Shown here: positions 44,748 through 56,091 of the stretch, in pieces
How the letters are laid out: every line of letters begins with the position of its first letter
Position numbering within the stretch: the stretch's first letter is position 1
Assembly: GCA_930367215.1 (NCBI GenBank)
Contig: OV884060.1
Location: 211,547,253 to 211,611,252 of the forward strand
DNA: 64,000 bases
Origin: Pollenia angustigena
Taxonomy: Eukaryota > Arthropoda > Insecta > Diptera > Polleniidae
Direction of reading: 5' to 3'
Translations under genes and position numbers: made by a program
Notes under the pieces: generated by a model
Databases searched by the model: none
Told to the model about the DNA's origin: nothing
What the model saw: only the letters and a program-made list of their open reading frames with translations

Positions 44748-44946
44748 TTATTTGATATGAAAAAATTTCAATCGAATGTTAATCGTGAACTGAGACGAGC
44801 CTATCCAGATCGTCGTCGTTTGGAAACACAATGTTTGTCAGCGGTAGCTTTTGTTAAATCGGAAAGTGACATATTAGAATGTCCCATATGGGTACTGATT
44901 GTAAATGTTGTTGCAATGGATATGCTCAAATCTAAATTGCCACCAG
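44748..44946 (+). CDS. exp: Internal exon 4: C-terminal part of MH2 domain
   Basis: The acceptor is ttctttttcag before 44748 and the donor is gtaagt at 44947. It encodes LFDMKKFQSNVNRELRRAYP, then a charged stretch, QCLSAVAFVKSE, ILECPIWVLIVNVVAMDMLK and SKLPP plus one base. These match the MH2 C-terminal half: helix after FDL, 'L..+.+SFVKG', 'TPCWIEI...AL..LD..L'. There is no C-terminal Ser-x-Ser, so this is not a receptor-phosphorylated Smad. The domain is followed directly by further coding sequence, as expected for Expansion/Rebuff rather than canonical Smads. Confidence 0.88.
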
Positions 44947-45679
44947 GTAAGTGATTTCCAAACAATTTCAAACACTGTGGGAAATTTAAAAAGAAAATGT
45001 TGCTTTTTGTTCAAATGCTTTTAATAAGCAGAACTAAGTGCGTTTATTTATATGATCCTGAGTGTAGGGTAATGACAGCCTATGAAGCATGTAATTGTTT
45101 GTTGTGATTTGTGATAATGTTTGTTTTGTGTTGCATTGAATATTGTTGCACAAAGAACAACATTATCATGTATACAAAATATGTAAAATAGATTTTCATT
45201 TCCATTTATTTGTTTCTTAGTTACGAGCTTTAGTTTTAGTATTTTTTTTTTTTTTTTTTGAAAAACAATGAAAAACAAGTACAAGGTTGAACACAATATT
45301 GTTTGTTTTCTATGAAGAAGATGCTATCAATTAGATACATCAAAACAATGAACATACATACGTTTAACAAACTTTAGTTGTTGTTGATGTTGTTTTACAA
45401 TCATATAAAAAATGATGAATTTGTTGAATTGATTGTTTCGGAAATAAAGTTAAGGTCGTGTTAATAAATAAAAAAATATATAGAATGTTAATAAAAATTT
45501 GACTTTAACATTAAAGCAAACAAATTAAGGACTGATTAAAGAAGAAAATCAACACACTTTTTCTCTAGCAATAAATAAATTAACAATATCTAGATTTCTA
45601 CAAATTCTAATTCTAATTTAGATTTTTTTTAATTTAATATATCTCAAGTCTTTTCAATAACAAACCCAACAAACATAAT

Positions 45680-46267
45680 CACCCCTATTATACAAGTCGT
45701 TGTCGATGCCGACGCCAGTTTAAAATAGTTGTTACACAAGTCGACGACTATATTACTTCGACTTTAATTGGGTATTTTCTAAGAATGGTGTGTCATATAT
45801 CGATAAAATTTGGACTTTGAGTATTTGTTTTTTTAAATAAATTTTTATTAAAATAAATAATCCTGACAAATTTATTTATTCATGTTCTTCTCCATAGTGG
45901 GCAATTGTCCAAAGTCTAAAATTAATTTAATATATGGTGAACTCATTTTAATATTGAATTTTAACAACTTATTATAAAATTTGTGTTTATTAAATTAAAT
46001 TTAAATCAAAATGTTTTCTTATATCATACGTATTTAATAAATATATTAACTCTCTAACTAAAATGTCTTTAGCTTACGTTTGAGTTGTCTCAAAATTTTC
46101 TGTCGACTAAAACAGAGTCAATTATACTTGACGTAGATCTAAAAGCGCCATAGGAAATGCCAAGAGGCTGTCAATAGTAATCAATTGTTGTCAATTACGA
46201 CTCAGAAAAAAAATTATTGTTCCGTTGCTGTTGACTTGTGTCGACGTCGACTTTCATTATAGTAGTG
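45680..46267. mobile_element. MITE family D, copy 2
   Basis: Left end cacccctattatacaagtcg; right end cgactttcattatagtagtg. 'gtcgacg' motifs iterate near both ends. Related to 19790-20311. Confidence 0.75.
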
Positions 46268-47296
46268 AATATTTCGATTTTTTTAAATTATTGAAAACTC
46301 GCATCTTTTAAAAAAAAAGAAATTTACAAAACTCCGATATTTAAAGAATATTTTATATAAATATTCAAAATTTCACTACTTTTAATAAATTTTGCGGAAT
46401 TTTCACTATTTTGTACAAATTTCACTAGTTTAAGGAAATTTTGTGCAAATTTCACTATTCAAAAGAATTGTTTGCACAAAGTTGGCAAAAATTTTACTAT
46501 AGTTTAGCTATTAAAAGAAATTTTTAATCAAATTTAATTTTTTTTAAAAAAATTTGTGCAAATATCACTATTTTTAGGAAATTTTGCAAAAATTAAATTT
46601 TTTGTTATATAATTTTGCATAAATTTCACTATTTATAAGAAATTTTATTATTTGAAAATTTGTGCATATATTGCTAGTTTTAGAAAATTTTGCGCAAATA
46701 CAATTTTTCTTTTTTTATAATTTTGCATAAATTTTACTATTTACAAGAAATTTTTTTATAAATTTCTATTTAAATCTACAAAAAATTAGCCATAAGTTTC
46801 ACTATTAATAGGAAATTTTGACCAACTGTTACAATTTTTAGGAAATTTTACAAAAATTTTAAATATTTTTAGAAAATTTTACGCAAATTTTAATTTAAAA
46901 TTAAATTTTACTATTTTTACGAAGTTTTTTGCAAATAAACTATTTCAAATTAACAAATTTCAAAAGTTTAAAGAAATTTTGTGCAAATGTCACTAGGAAA
47001 TTTTTGCACAAAATTTACCCTAAAATCGCTATTTAAGGAAAATTTTGCTTAGATTTTATTATTTTAACAATTTTGTGTAAATATTTTTGTTTTTAGGAAA
47101 TTTTGCGCAAATTTTTTTTTAATAAGTTTGCATAAATTTAACTATTTATACGAAATTTTGTGCCAATACAACTATTTTTACGAGTTTTTTATAAATTTCT
47201 TTAACATAAATAGAAAATGTTGACCAAATTTTTAGGAAATTTAGCTAAAATTTGATTCAAATTTTATTTTGCATAAATTTTACTAATTTTTAAAAA

Positions 47297-47620
47297 AGAT
47301 GAGATGAACCCACTGTTGTTTATTGTTGATGTGTTTTGTTTAAACTTTGATATTGTTACAAGTAGAACTGTTGCTATAATTCTTATACGTTTAACAGTTT
47401 TATTTGGTTTAATATCTTTAGTTTGTCTAAAACCTTTATGGATGAAGTTTCCTGATGATCTGGCCTAAGCAACCAGTGAAATGCATAGGAATAGCTTATC
47501 CCATCAACAATAAATTTCAAGTGTTTTTATCAATAATAAAAACTGGGAATTAAGCACGAATAACAAAATCTTTTGAAATTAAAATTTTGTATTCCCAAAA
47601 ATTGAAATTACTTTTTGATA
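47297..47620 (+). repeat. Family A, left copy of a tandem pair
   Basis: Begins gatgagatgaacccactgtt and ends aaattactttttgata. It carries AATAAA in 'catcaacaataaatttcaag'. Nearly identical to 47757-48089. Confidence 0.85.
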
Positions 47621-47756
47621 ATAAACAGGCAGTGCACGGCCTAAAAAACACTTAATTGACAACATCTTTTGTAAGTTGTTGTTTTTTTCATTTTGTTTTT
47701 CTTAACCTACTTACAACTACAATTAATGTTGAGAGAATTTCAACTAATTGTAGTGG
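47621..47756. other. Spacer between the two family A copies
   Basis: 136 bp ending in 'tagtggggaa', a purine-rich run directly before 'atgtaagatgagatg' of the second copy. This resembles a polypurine tract next to an LTR beginning TG. The 5' side has no obvious tRNA primer-binding site. Confidence 0.5.
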
Positions 47757-48089
47757 GGAAATGTAAGATGAGATGAACCCACTGTTGTTTATTGTTGATG
47801 TATTTTGTTCAAGCTTTGATATTGTTACAAGTAAAACTGTTGCTATAAGTCTTATACGTTTAACAGTTTTATTTGGTTTAATATCTTTAGTTTGTCTAAA
47901 ACCTTTATGGATGAAGTTTCCTGATGATCTGGCCTAAGCAACCAGTGAAATGCATAGGAATAGCTTATCCCATCAACAATAAATTTCAAGTGTTTTTATC
48001 AATAATAAAAACTGGGAATTAAGCACGAATAACAAAATCTTTTGAAATTAAAATTTTGTATTCCCAAAAATTGAAATTACTTTTTGATA
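47757..48089 (+). repeat. Family A, right copy of a tandem pair
   Basis: Begins gggaaatgtaagatgagatg and ends attactttttgata, followed directly by the minisatellite. Only a few substitutions from the left copy. Confidence 0.85.
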
Positions 48090-48735
48090 AATTTCGTTAT
48101 TTTTAGAATTTTGCGCAAATTTCAATAGTTGAAAAAATTTTCTGTAAATTTTACTATTTTTAGCAAATTTTTGTAAATTATGTTTGCATTACACTTTCTT
48201 ACGAAATTTTGTGCAAATTCAACTATTTATACGAAATTTTTTTATAAATTTCTATCTACAAATTTTATAATTTTTAGGAAATTTGGTAAAAGTTTTAAAT
48301 TTTTAAGAAAAAATTTGCGCAAATTTTATTTTGTATAAGTTAATTTTGCCATCAATCTTGTGCAAATTTTAATAGTTAAAACAAAATTTTGTGCAAATTT
48401 CATAATTTAAATGAAGTTTTTGCACTAATTAATAGAACATTTTGCGCAAATTTTACCATTTTTAAGACACTACGTTTATCAAATTTTATTTTTTGAGAGA
48501 AATTTTGTGCAAATTTCATATTTTAGAAAAATTGGAGCATAAAAAAAATATTTTTTTTTCTTAACTTGCCCTTAAAAAGAATTTTAACAAATTTTACAAT
48601 TTTTCGCTGTTTTTAGAAAATTTTACGGAAATTCCATTTTTTAGAAATAAATTTTGTATAGATTTCACTATTTTTAACAAAATTTTGCGCAAATATTTTT
48701 TATTTATATTTGGCTTAAATTAAACTATTAGAAAG

Positions 48736-49243
48736 AAATGAAGCACAGCCGCGAATAACGTTGTAAAAGCCACTTTTTGCAAAATCAGTTTTTTTTGCAA
48801 ATTACCGTTAACATTACTCTCTTACATTGTTTAAACCTCAAATCACCCAAAATGATGCACCATAACGCCATCAAATTACAATCAAAGAGTCAACTAGTGG
48901 AAGAACGTTGTAAGTTACTAAAAAAATTATACAATTTAATGGTTTTGTAAATTGGAATAACGTTTTAAAAGCCGCTTGCGTAGTGGAAAAATGTTTTAAA
49001 TGACATCGCGATTGTGGATATAAAACGTTTTTCCACTAAAAAATAGTTATAAGCTGCAAATTTGCATGTTATATTGAATTTAAATTTCTTGATATTTTGC
49101 GTATAACTTTTAATTATCGTTAATTTTTATAATTTAAAAAAAAATTTAAATAAGTAATCCTGCCTTTTAAAAACGTTTTTTTTTTCTCTCCTGAAAAATA
49201 ATTATTTTGACACTTACAACGTTATTCGCGGTTGTGCTTCAAA
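48736..49243. mobile_element. TIR element with iterated 'aacgttgtaa' motifs
   Basis: 27-bp TIR with one mismatch, starting GAAGCACAGCCGCGAATAAC; right end ccgcggttgtgcttc-like (cgcggttgtgcttc). 'gaacgttgtaagtt', 'ataacgttttaaaagccgc' and 'aaaatgttttaaatgaca' recur inside. Flanks gaaat and aaatg suggest a short duplication. Non-coding. Confidence 0.8.
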
Positions 49244-50472
49244 TGTAGACCAAATTTCAGCATTTGTAGGAAACTTAGCTCAAATTAGATAATTTTACAC
49301 AAATTTCATTTTTAATCATTTTTTGGCGCAAATTAGACTATTTATAGACAATTTAATGGAATTTGCTCGATTTATAACAAGTTTCTCAAGTTTCGCTTAG
49401 TGCTGGTTCACACTCTTCAAGTCTTATCCATCAAGTCTTGAGCTTTTAGGAGAGAAGGTTATTTCTCTTCCTCGCTCTTTTAAAAACTCAAGACTGATAT
49501 CATTTGTAGGAAATTCTATACAAAAATTTTAACATTTTTAGTTTTCTTTATAATCTTGATCTTGTTATAAATTTTCGAACACGGATGCAAATGATTCTCA
49601 ATTTAAAAAATTCTTCTTATTTGGAATGTGTATTATTTTATAATCCGTTTCCAATCCGATTCCAACGTTTAACATTTTAATTAAGCATACTGAATTATCA
49701 TTAAAATAAATTAACTTATTGTTCAACACTTAAAAGCAATTTAGGCTTCAGGAATATTTAAAAATGTTCTTTGTAATAACTTGTTGCTTAACTTCGAAAA
49801 ATTTGCTATTTCTCTTGAGAAAGTTATTATTTTCTAATCACATTTTGACATTTATCACAGCATCTAATTTCAAATCATTGCCAATTTTATATTAAATATA
49901 CTTGTTTACTAAGCTTACAAGCACACTCTCGAAAGGGTTGCCCATAAACTATAACTTTTATATAATTTTTGTTTCTTGCAACATTCAAAGCTTTCATTTT
50001 CAAATGTCATTTTATGTTTGAACATGAATTGTAACATTGGGCTTTGAATTTAAACCGCCAATTGTTGTGTCAATAATAAAAAAAAGAAGAAAAAACACCG
50101 AAAGAATCTTACAATATAATAATGTAAAATGGAAAAAATGTTATGAAAAAAGTAACAAGAATTTGCATATTTTTAAAACAGACCAAACAAACAAATAAAA
50201 TAGTAAAGCTTAGACCGACAACCGCAATCATATTTCAATGAATAATTGCAAACAATAACGCAAAATACGCAAAATAAAAGGAAAATGGTAACAAAAACTT
50301 CTAAACGCACAATCAAATTTCGATTTTCAAAACAATAAGAAGCTCTTTCTTTCTTTTCTTCCATACTTCTTTCCTTCCTTTCTTCCCAGCCCAACAAATG
50401 TAATTGATTTATTTTTTAAATACTTGTGCATTTTTATATTTTTTTTAATACTTTATGGCTTTCAAATTCTAG

Positions 50473-50918
50473 TGCAACGTCCCATTGTGGATATTAAAAA
50501 TCGTCCTAGAATACCGATACCAGATGAGGATCCCTATAGTGTGGCGGGAAATGGTAGTGGCGGTAGTTCTGGTAGCTCTGGTTTTGGTGCTAGTGCTATG
50601 AGTAGTATGATGTCTTTGCAACAGCAGCAACAACTATTACAACAACAACAACAGCAGCAGCAACAATCACAAAGTATGACAAGTAATAATAGTAACAATA
50701 CTAACAACAACAACAACACAGGGCTCACTTCAAATGGTAGCAGCAATACATTGCAACATTTGAATAATGGCATGGTGGCTGGTATTAATGGCAGCGGTCA
50801 TGTCGCCGCCACCAGAGAACAATTGATAATGCAATCACAACAATTGGCTCATAAACGTAGCGAGAAACCACCAAAATTGCCACCAAGAGATAATATTTAT
50901 GGACATGATATACCTAAG
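50473..50918 (+). CDS. exp: Internal exon 5: disordered Gln/Asn-rich tail with proline-rich motif
   Basis: The acceptor is caaattctag before 50473 (completing a GTG codon with the last G of the previous exon); the donor gtatgt starts at 50919, phase 0. It encodes VQRPIVDIKNRPRIPIPDED, then a Gly/Ser-rich stretch, a CAA/CAG tract encoding polyglutamine (about 50616-50675), an Asn-rich run, and finally SEKPPKLPPRDNIYGHDIPK. KPPKLPPRD looks like a class II SH3-type ligand, which is an inference from pattern only. The segment is low complexity and likely disordered. The coding sequence continues in an exon I cannot find before the window ends. Confidence 0.85.
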
Positions 50919-50949
50919 GTATGTACAAAATTAAATTTGGTACGAAACT

Positions 50950-51345
50950 AAAGTAGTTTTACTAAAAAGGTACTTTTTTAAAAGGTACTTTTTTTAAAAA
51001 GTACTTTTATATAACTAATATATTATGGTAGTTAAAAAAGAATTATGTTTAAAGGGGTTTAAATTGAAAAAATCAATATTAAATTAATTTTGCTTAAAAC
51101 GACCTTTTTTAAAGGAATTTTTCGCAAATTAGTTTTATAGTAAAAAAAAGTTGTTTTGTACCGAGTATTATTTTTACAAAGTGATTTTTAAAAAAGGTAC
51201 GTTTTTCAAAAAATTTATTTTTTTACCGGTACTTTTTTGAAAAGTAACTTTTTAAAACCGATACTTTTTTTAAAAAGGCACCTTTTCAAAAAAGATACTT
51301 TTTTAAAAAAAAGGAGTTTAAATTAAAATCCTTAAAACAGTACTT
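50950..51345. repeat. AAAAGTACTTTT-type motif array
   Basis: 'aaggtactttttt' and 'aaaaagtactttt' variants recur immediately downstream of exon 5, like those in 31560-32200 upstream of exon 2. Confidence 0.6.
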
Positions 51346-51869
51346 TTCCACCAGGTGTAAAAAGTAGGAGAAAATTGTTTTAGTAAAAGATTTCTTTTGC
51401 AATAAAACTTTCTACATATGAGCATTTCTATGTCTTTGTACGTGAGATTTGTTAGCCTTCAGATTGATAGAGATTTTGCAAAAATAAAAGTACATAACTG
51501 GAAAATAATTTTATATTATGTTTTATTTAGAGGATATTTTGTTTAAAAAAAAAATTAACATTCGGAAACTTGTTGCCCAAAAAATCGAGCAAAATAGGGA
51601 CATAAAACGGAAGTGATTTTGGGGTACATGTAAAAATATGCGAATTGTGGTAGGTGTTTTTTTTATAATTTCTTACATTAAACCAAATAATGTTCCTTTA
51701 TAATCCGTAATTTAAAAAAAAAAATTGGAGCATTTTGTATTGAAGGAAATTTAATATCGTTCGTGACATATCGTACGTGACAGATTTTTCTCTTGTAGTA
51801 TTTATAAGAAATTAAATACATACATATATATTTTGTAAATATATGTATACAAAAACTTAAAACAAGCAA

Positions 51870-51925
51870 GAAAGAAAGTATAGGCGGTCAAGCCCGCCCA
51901 TGTGATTCCCTACACAACAATATTT
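51870..51925 (+). repeat. Family C, 5' fragment
   Basis: 'aagaaagtataggcggtcaa' then gcccgcccatgtgattccct, matching 21540-21590. The preceding 51346-51869 is AT-rich with nothing recognised. Confidence 0.7.
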
Positions 51926-52135
51926 GAAAAAAAAATTCGAAAGTGTACCCTTTTTTGGACCCATGGGCCAAAACAAAATTATTTTACGCTTCAATTACCC
52001 ACAATCCTAAAAAATCCCAAAATTAATTATTAGTATTGTGGTTATTTTGTTGAACTGTTTATGGTTTTTAATTTTGATATTTTCAAAAGGCAAAAAAAAG
52101 ATCATAAAATTTAATTTCCATTAAATTATTTTTAT

Positions 52136-52275
52136 GAAGAAAGAAATTTTACAACATGAAATTAATTTAAATTTAATAAAAAAATTTAATTCTCGACTGC
52201 TGCGGGAATCGAACCCAGGCTTTCACGGACACGGAAATGTTTCGATTGCAACCACTCAATCTCTTTAGAGGGGTT
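52136..52275 (-). mobile_element. tRNA-derived SINE, reverse copy
   Basis: The reverse strand carries an A-box-like 'gattgagtggttgc' and a B box 'gggttcgattcccgcag', then 'cagtcgagaattaaattt' and a tail 'catgttgtaaaatttctttc'. The B box and tail recur at 52430-52525 and 59711-59895. Pol III promoter spacing is about 40 bp. It is not a real tRNA: there is no acceptor stem pairing. Confidence 0.75.
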
Positions 52276-52429
52276 GGTTGGTCGTCTAACACTCACAGCC
52301 ATTGATGACTGCTGGCAGTCAATAGTCAAACATTAATCTTTAAACCAAATTGTAAATAAACTTTGGTAGATCGAAATTTGCTTTGAATAATTATACATTT
52401 TAATTGATTTACATGTTCTTCCTTACCTC

Positions 52430-52525
52430 TGTTTTTACACGTTCGATTCCCGCGGCAGTCAAGAATGAAAAATTATCAATAAAATTTAATTAATTTCATG
52501 TTGTAAAATTCCTTTCTTCCCAAAA
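52430..52525 (+). mobile_element. tRNA-derived SINE, 5'-truncated, inverted relative to the first
   Basis: 'acgttcgattcccgcggcag' (B box) followed by 'tcaagaatgaaaaattatca' and the tail 'catgttgtaaaattcctttc'. It forms an inverted repeat with 52136-52210, about 220 bp apart. Confidence 0.7.
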
Positions 52526-52584
52526 TTATTCCAACTCAAGGCGAATTCATTACATGTATATACATATATATACATGTTAAAGAA

Positions 52585-53914
52585 GGTATAATTGTGAACA
52601 TCCCTAAATGAGGCGACCTTACCGACTGCAGGAACTGAAGAGGTATCACAATCCTTAGTGCAGTTAATAAAATTATTGCACATATCATCAAAAAAAAAGA
52701 ATCTCGGATGCTATTATGGATGATCTCAGACCAGAGCAGGCTGGATTTCGTCCACATAAATCTTGCGTTGACCACATCAATAGCTTGCGAATCATAATTG
52801 AGCAGTCCGCAGAGTGGCAGTCCCCCTCTACATGGTCTTTATCGATTTTGAAAGAGCTTTCGACACCTTAAGCCATAATGCAATATGGAGCGCCCTTGCG
52901 TGTAAAGATGTTCCACCTAAGATCATCCAACTCACTCAGGCACTGTATGCAGACGTTAAATGTAGAGTTGTTCATGACAACGCTATAAGTAACAGCTTTA
53001 ATGTGGTAACCGGAGTGCGCCAGGGATGTATACTATCACCCCTTCTCTTCAACATTGTCCTTGACGTCATAGTGCGCAACGCCACTCAAACAAATAGAGG
53101 TATAAGATGGGGGCTTACTCAACAACAACTTGAGAGTCTGGAGTACGCCGACGATATCTGCCTCCTATCTCACAGCTATCGTCATATGTCAGCTAAACTA
53201 AAATCTCTTGAAACCGAAGCTGCAAAAGCTGGATTAAAAATTAATATTGGAAAGAGTAAGGTAATGCGTTGCAATACCCTCAATAACAGCAAATTTAAAA
53301 TACATGATGTTGAGCTAGAAGAAGTCAAGTCGTTTTGCTATCTTGGTAGCATTTTAACACATACTGGCGGCTTCAGCAATGATGTGGCCTATCGAATGTC
53401 AAAGGCCAAGCAATCATTTGGCATGTTGCGCCCTGTATGGAAATCTGCCTCTATTTCGGAACACACTAAGATTAGCATATTTAATTCTTGCGTCAAATCG
53501 GTGCTTCTTTACGCCTGTGAATCATGGAACACGACATCACGAGAAATAAACGCCATTAAGGTGTTTGTTAATCGCTGCCTGCGTAGGATCCTCAAGATAT
53601 TCTAGCCAAACACCATATCCAACACTAGCCTTTGGCAACGGACAAACCAACGGCCAATTAACATCGAGATCCTTAATCGAAAATGGCGCTGGATATGTCA
53701 CTCGCTCCGTAGACCACATGGCGACCCTACTAAATCTGCGATTGACTGGAACCCCCATGGTAATACAAGAAGAGTTGGCCGTCCGACGCACACCTGGAGA
53801 CGTCAACTTGAATCGGAAGTAAGCCAAAGTCGGCTAAGCTGGAGGGAAATTAAACATCTAGCATCAAACCGGATCGAATGGAAAGAGTTCGTTGCGGCCC
53901 TTTGTTCCTACTAG
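52585..53914 (+). pseudogene. 5'-truncated RTE-like LINE reverse transcriptase
   Basis: 52690-52820 reads RISDAIMDDLRPEQAGFRPH then KSCVDHINSLRIIIEQSAEW. A frameshift near 52820 leads into 52814-53605: YMVFIDFERAFDTLSH, TGVRQGCILSPLLFNIVLDV (about residue 66), the catalytic LEYADDICLL (about residue 109), then GLKINIGKSKVM and SFCYLGSILTHTGG. A TAG at 53603-53605 replaces the expected Trp (KIF*PNTISN), and the frame then runs to 53911 (NRKWRWICHSLRR ... WKEFVAALCSY). It ends in a TATATA-rich tail, as RTE elements end in short tandem repeats. The endonuclease part is missing. It is a dead copy but only lightly mutated. Confidence 0.88.
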
Positions 53915-53948
53915 GAACCACAGGACATAATATATATATACATATATA

Positions 53949-54851
53949 TCGTGTGATTTTTTAGCTATTATCTTTTTGGCAACACTGGTTTAAACAGCTG
54001 AAGCACGTTTCGTGTTTTGTTTCACTGTCAAACATCTTCAGTTTGCTCTATAATTTAACCATGAATCGTCTTACAAACGAACAACGCTTGCAAATTATTG
54101 AATTTTATTATCAAAATGCGTGCTGTGTTAAGAATCTTCATCGCGCGCTTGTGTCTTCAATGGGTACGTTAATAAGCAGAATTGTCGATTTTGGAGTGAA
54201 GATCAGCCAGAAGCATTGCAAGAGCTACCAATGCATCTAGAAAAAGTAACAGTTCGGTGCGGTTTATGGGCTGGTGGCATCATTGGACCGTACTTCTTCA
54301 AAGATGAATCGTAACGTAACTGTGAATGGTGAGCGCTACCGTGAGATGATATCCAACTTTTTTTTGCCCAAAATGCAAGAGCTTGACTTGCATGACATGT
54401 GGTTTCAACAAGACGGTGCCACATGCCACACAGCACGCTTAACAATGGACTTATTGAGAGGCAAGTTCGGTGAACATTTTATTTCACGTTCGGGACCGGT
54501 CAATTGGCCGCCTAGATCGTGCGATTTAACGCCTTTAGACTATTTTTTTTTTTTGGGCTATGTTAAAGCTCATGTCTATACACACATGCCTGCTTCAATT
54601 GACGCATTGGAAGACAACATTGAAGCATTTGTTCATGAGATAACGGCCGAAATGTGGGAAAGAGTATGCCAAAATTGGACTAAGCGGATGGACCATTTGA
54701 GGCGCAGTCACGGTCAAAATTTGCATGAAATAATCTTCAAACATTAAATTATATGGACCGTACTATCGATTCAAATAAAGATTTCATGAATTTTTCTGAA
54801 TTTTATGTGCCTTTTTTAAAACTTTCTTATAGCTCTTAAAAAATCACCCTT
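53949..54851 (+). mobile_element. Tc1/mariner element, internally deleted
   Basis: TA at 53947-53948 and 54852-54853; ends gtgtgattttttagctat and, inverted, ggtgattttttaagagctat. The transposase starts at 54061, MNRLTNEQRLQIIEFYYQNA (helix-turn-helix), then jumps near 54165 to NCRFWSEDQPEALQELPMHL, so the region with the first catalytic Asp is deleted. The frame 54274-54747 keeps MWFQQDGATCHTAR (second Asp), PPRSCDLTPLDYFF (third Asp) and the C-terminus HEIIFKH. A stop or shift near 54290 and a T-run expansion at 54543 add damage. Confidence 0.9.
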
Positions 54852-55318
54852 TATATAGATGCAGTATATACTGGTAGTGTGTAGAGACATTCCTAAATAT
54901 AAGTACATATCTATAGCTTTAATGTTAACAAAAAGTTGGCATAAGCAAATAGTATGTGAAATATTGAGAGAATAAGACTATTGTAAAAAGCTTTATAAAT
55001 TGAAATTTGACTCATAGAAGCACATTCGAAAAAATGGATACCATAACTAAAAAAAAAATAATTTATGAAAAAGAAATAATTCCCAAATTCTTTTTTATTT
55101 TTTTCTTTGACAATACGATCGCAAAGTTCGAATGAAATAAAACGAGATCTAAGTCGACGCAGACCTTTAAAAATTAAGAATTAAAAAATTTTAACGACAA
55201 TCCATATTTTATTGAAAAATCGATTTATCGCAGAAAATTTTTATTTATACCTAAAATCGATATTTTACTTATTTTTAATTCCCTAAGCTAATCCCAGCGA
55301 AGCTCTTCGCTTGTCTGC
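54852..55318. other. Unannotated AT-rich stretch
   Basis: A few 'atcgattttt' motifs near 55210-55270; no recognised element. Confidence 0.4.
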
Positions 55319-55410
55319 AGGAAAGAAACAGAGTCTCTGGCGGGAATCGAACCCGCAATCCCGGGGCTGATAGACTAGCTCACTACTAGCTAGCCTACCG
55401 GCAACATTTT
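55290..55410 (-). mobile_element. tRNA-derived SINE or tRNA relic
   Basis: The reverse strand reads gccggtaggctagctagtag (A-box-like), then 'gggttcgattcccgccagag' (B box), and then a tail with the inverted pair 'gcgaagagcttcgc'. The long 'tagctagtagtgagctagtc' region does not fold as a tRNA anticodon arm. The B-box context is not the same as in the other SINEs, so this is a separate family. Confidence 0.55.
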
Positions 55411-56091
55411 ATTGAAAAAAACCTATATTTATCGGTATTTTTGCAGCCTACGCCTGGTGACAGTTCTGATAAGTCTACTAGAATTTTCCTTTGAAGTGTT
55501 TGTCAAAAATTCATAAGAGAATTCGAGGAGGATGAACCTCCATCCAACGCTGTGGTTCGAAGAGAAAGAATTTGAGAGATAACAAATATCTCCTTAAATT
55601 TCTAGAGACTAGTGCTGGGAAACTATCGATATTATCGATAGTCTTAAAATATCGAAAATATCGATAGGAAAAATATAAAAATCGATATTTTTATTATTTA
55701 AAATACAGCTCTGAAGACATCTAACAGCAGCTATACACACACAGTTTCTTGCCGCAAATTTTTACTTGCTATTATTAATTCGCGCTGAATTACAGCAATA
55801 AATACAAACAACAAGAATGGCAAGTGGTATGGATTGCTTAGCAGTGCTTTTTACTGCTAATTTAAGGCCTTTAAGTCGAAATTTTTACATTTTTATATAG
55901 GGACTGAAATGCCAAATATTTTTGTAATGTTGTAAAAAAAAAATGCAAATCCAAATACAATTGCAAGTATAGGACAAAACAATGAACGACCATTAGAGGA
56001 TAAGTCTGCTAGATTGATTACCTTTTTCGGTTTAGAATTTAGAAAATTTTTTAAAGTTGCAATGGAATATCTTATAGTCTAACGTGCGTAT

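Larger units (their letters stand above)
46360..48730. repeat. Degenerate minisatellite, about 30-bp unit
   Basis: Units resembling 'aggaaattttgtgcaaattt' plus 'cactatttt' repeat at 46360-47296 and 48090-48730, with outliers to about 49380. Units are heavily diverged. It is interrupted by the family A pair (47297-48089). Non-coding. Confidence 0.75.
44947..50472 (+). other. Intron 4, about 5.5 kb
   Basis: GTAAGT donor to TAG acceptor, phase 1. 44947-45680 is AT-rich without recognised elements. Next come a MITE (45680-46267) and a degenerate 'ggaaattttgtgcaaatttcacta' minisatellite interrupted by other repeats. Nothing recognisable lies in 49400-50472. Confidence 0.8.

Noticed and set aside
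50534..50773. Cys/Leu-rich 79-codon reverse-strand ORF
   Set aside because: Antisense of the CAA/CAG and AAT repeats in exon 5; it reads as polycysteine and polyleucine.
52190..52270. Functional tRNA gene on the reverse strand
   Set aside because: A clear B box but no pairing acceptor stem or anticodon arm, and the tail is shared with other SINE copies.
54043..54747. Active mariner transposase
   Set aside because: The region with the first catalytic Asp is deleted and the frame is broken near 54290.
55320..55405. Functional tRNA gene on the reverse strand
   Set aside because: B box present, but the 'tagctagtagtgagctagtc' segment cannot form normal D and anticodon arms and a repeat-like tail follows.
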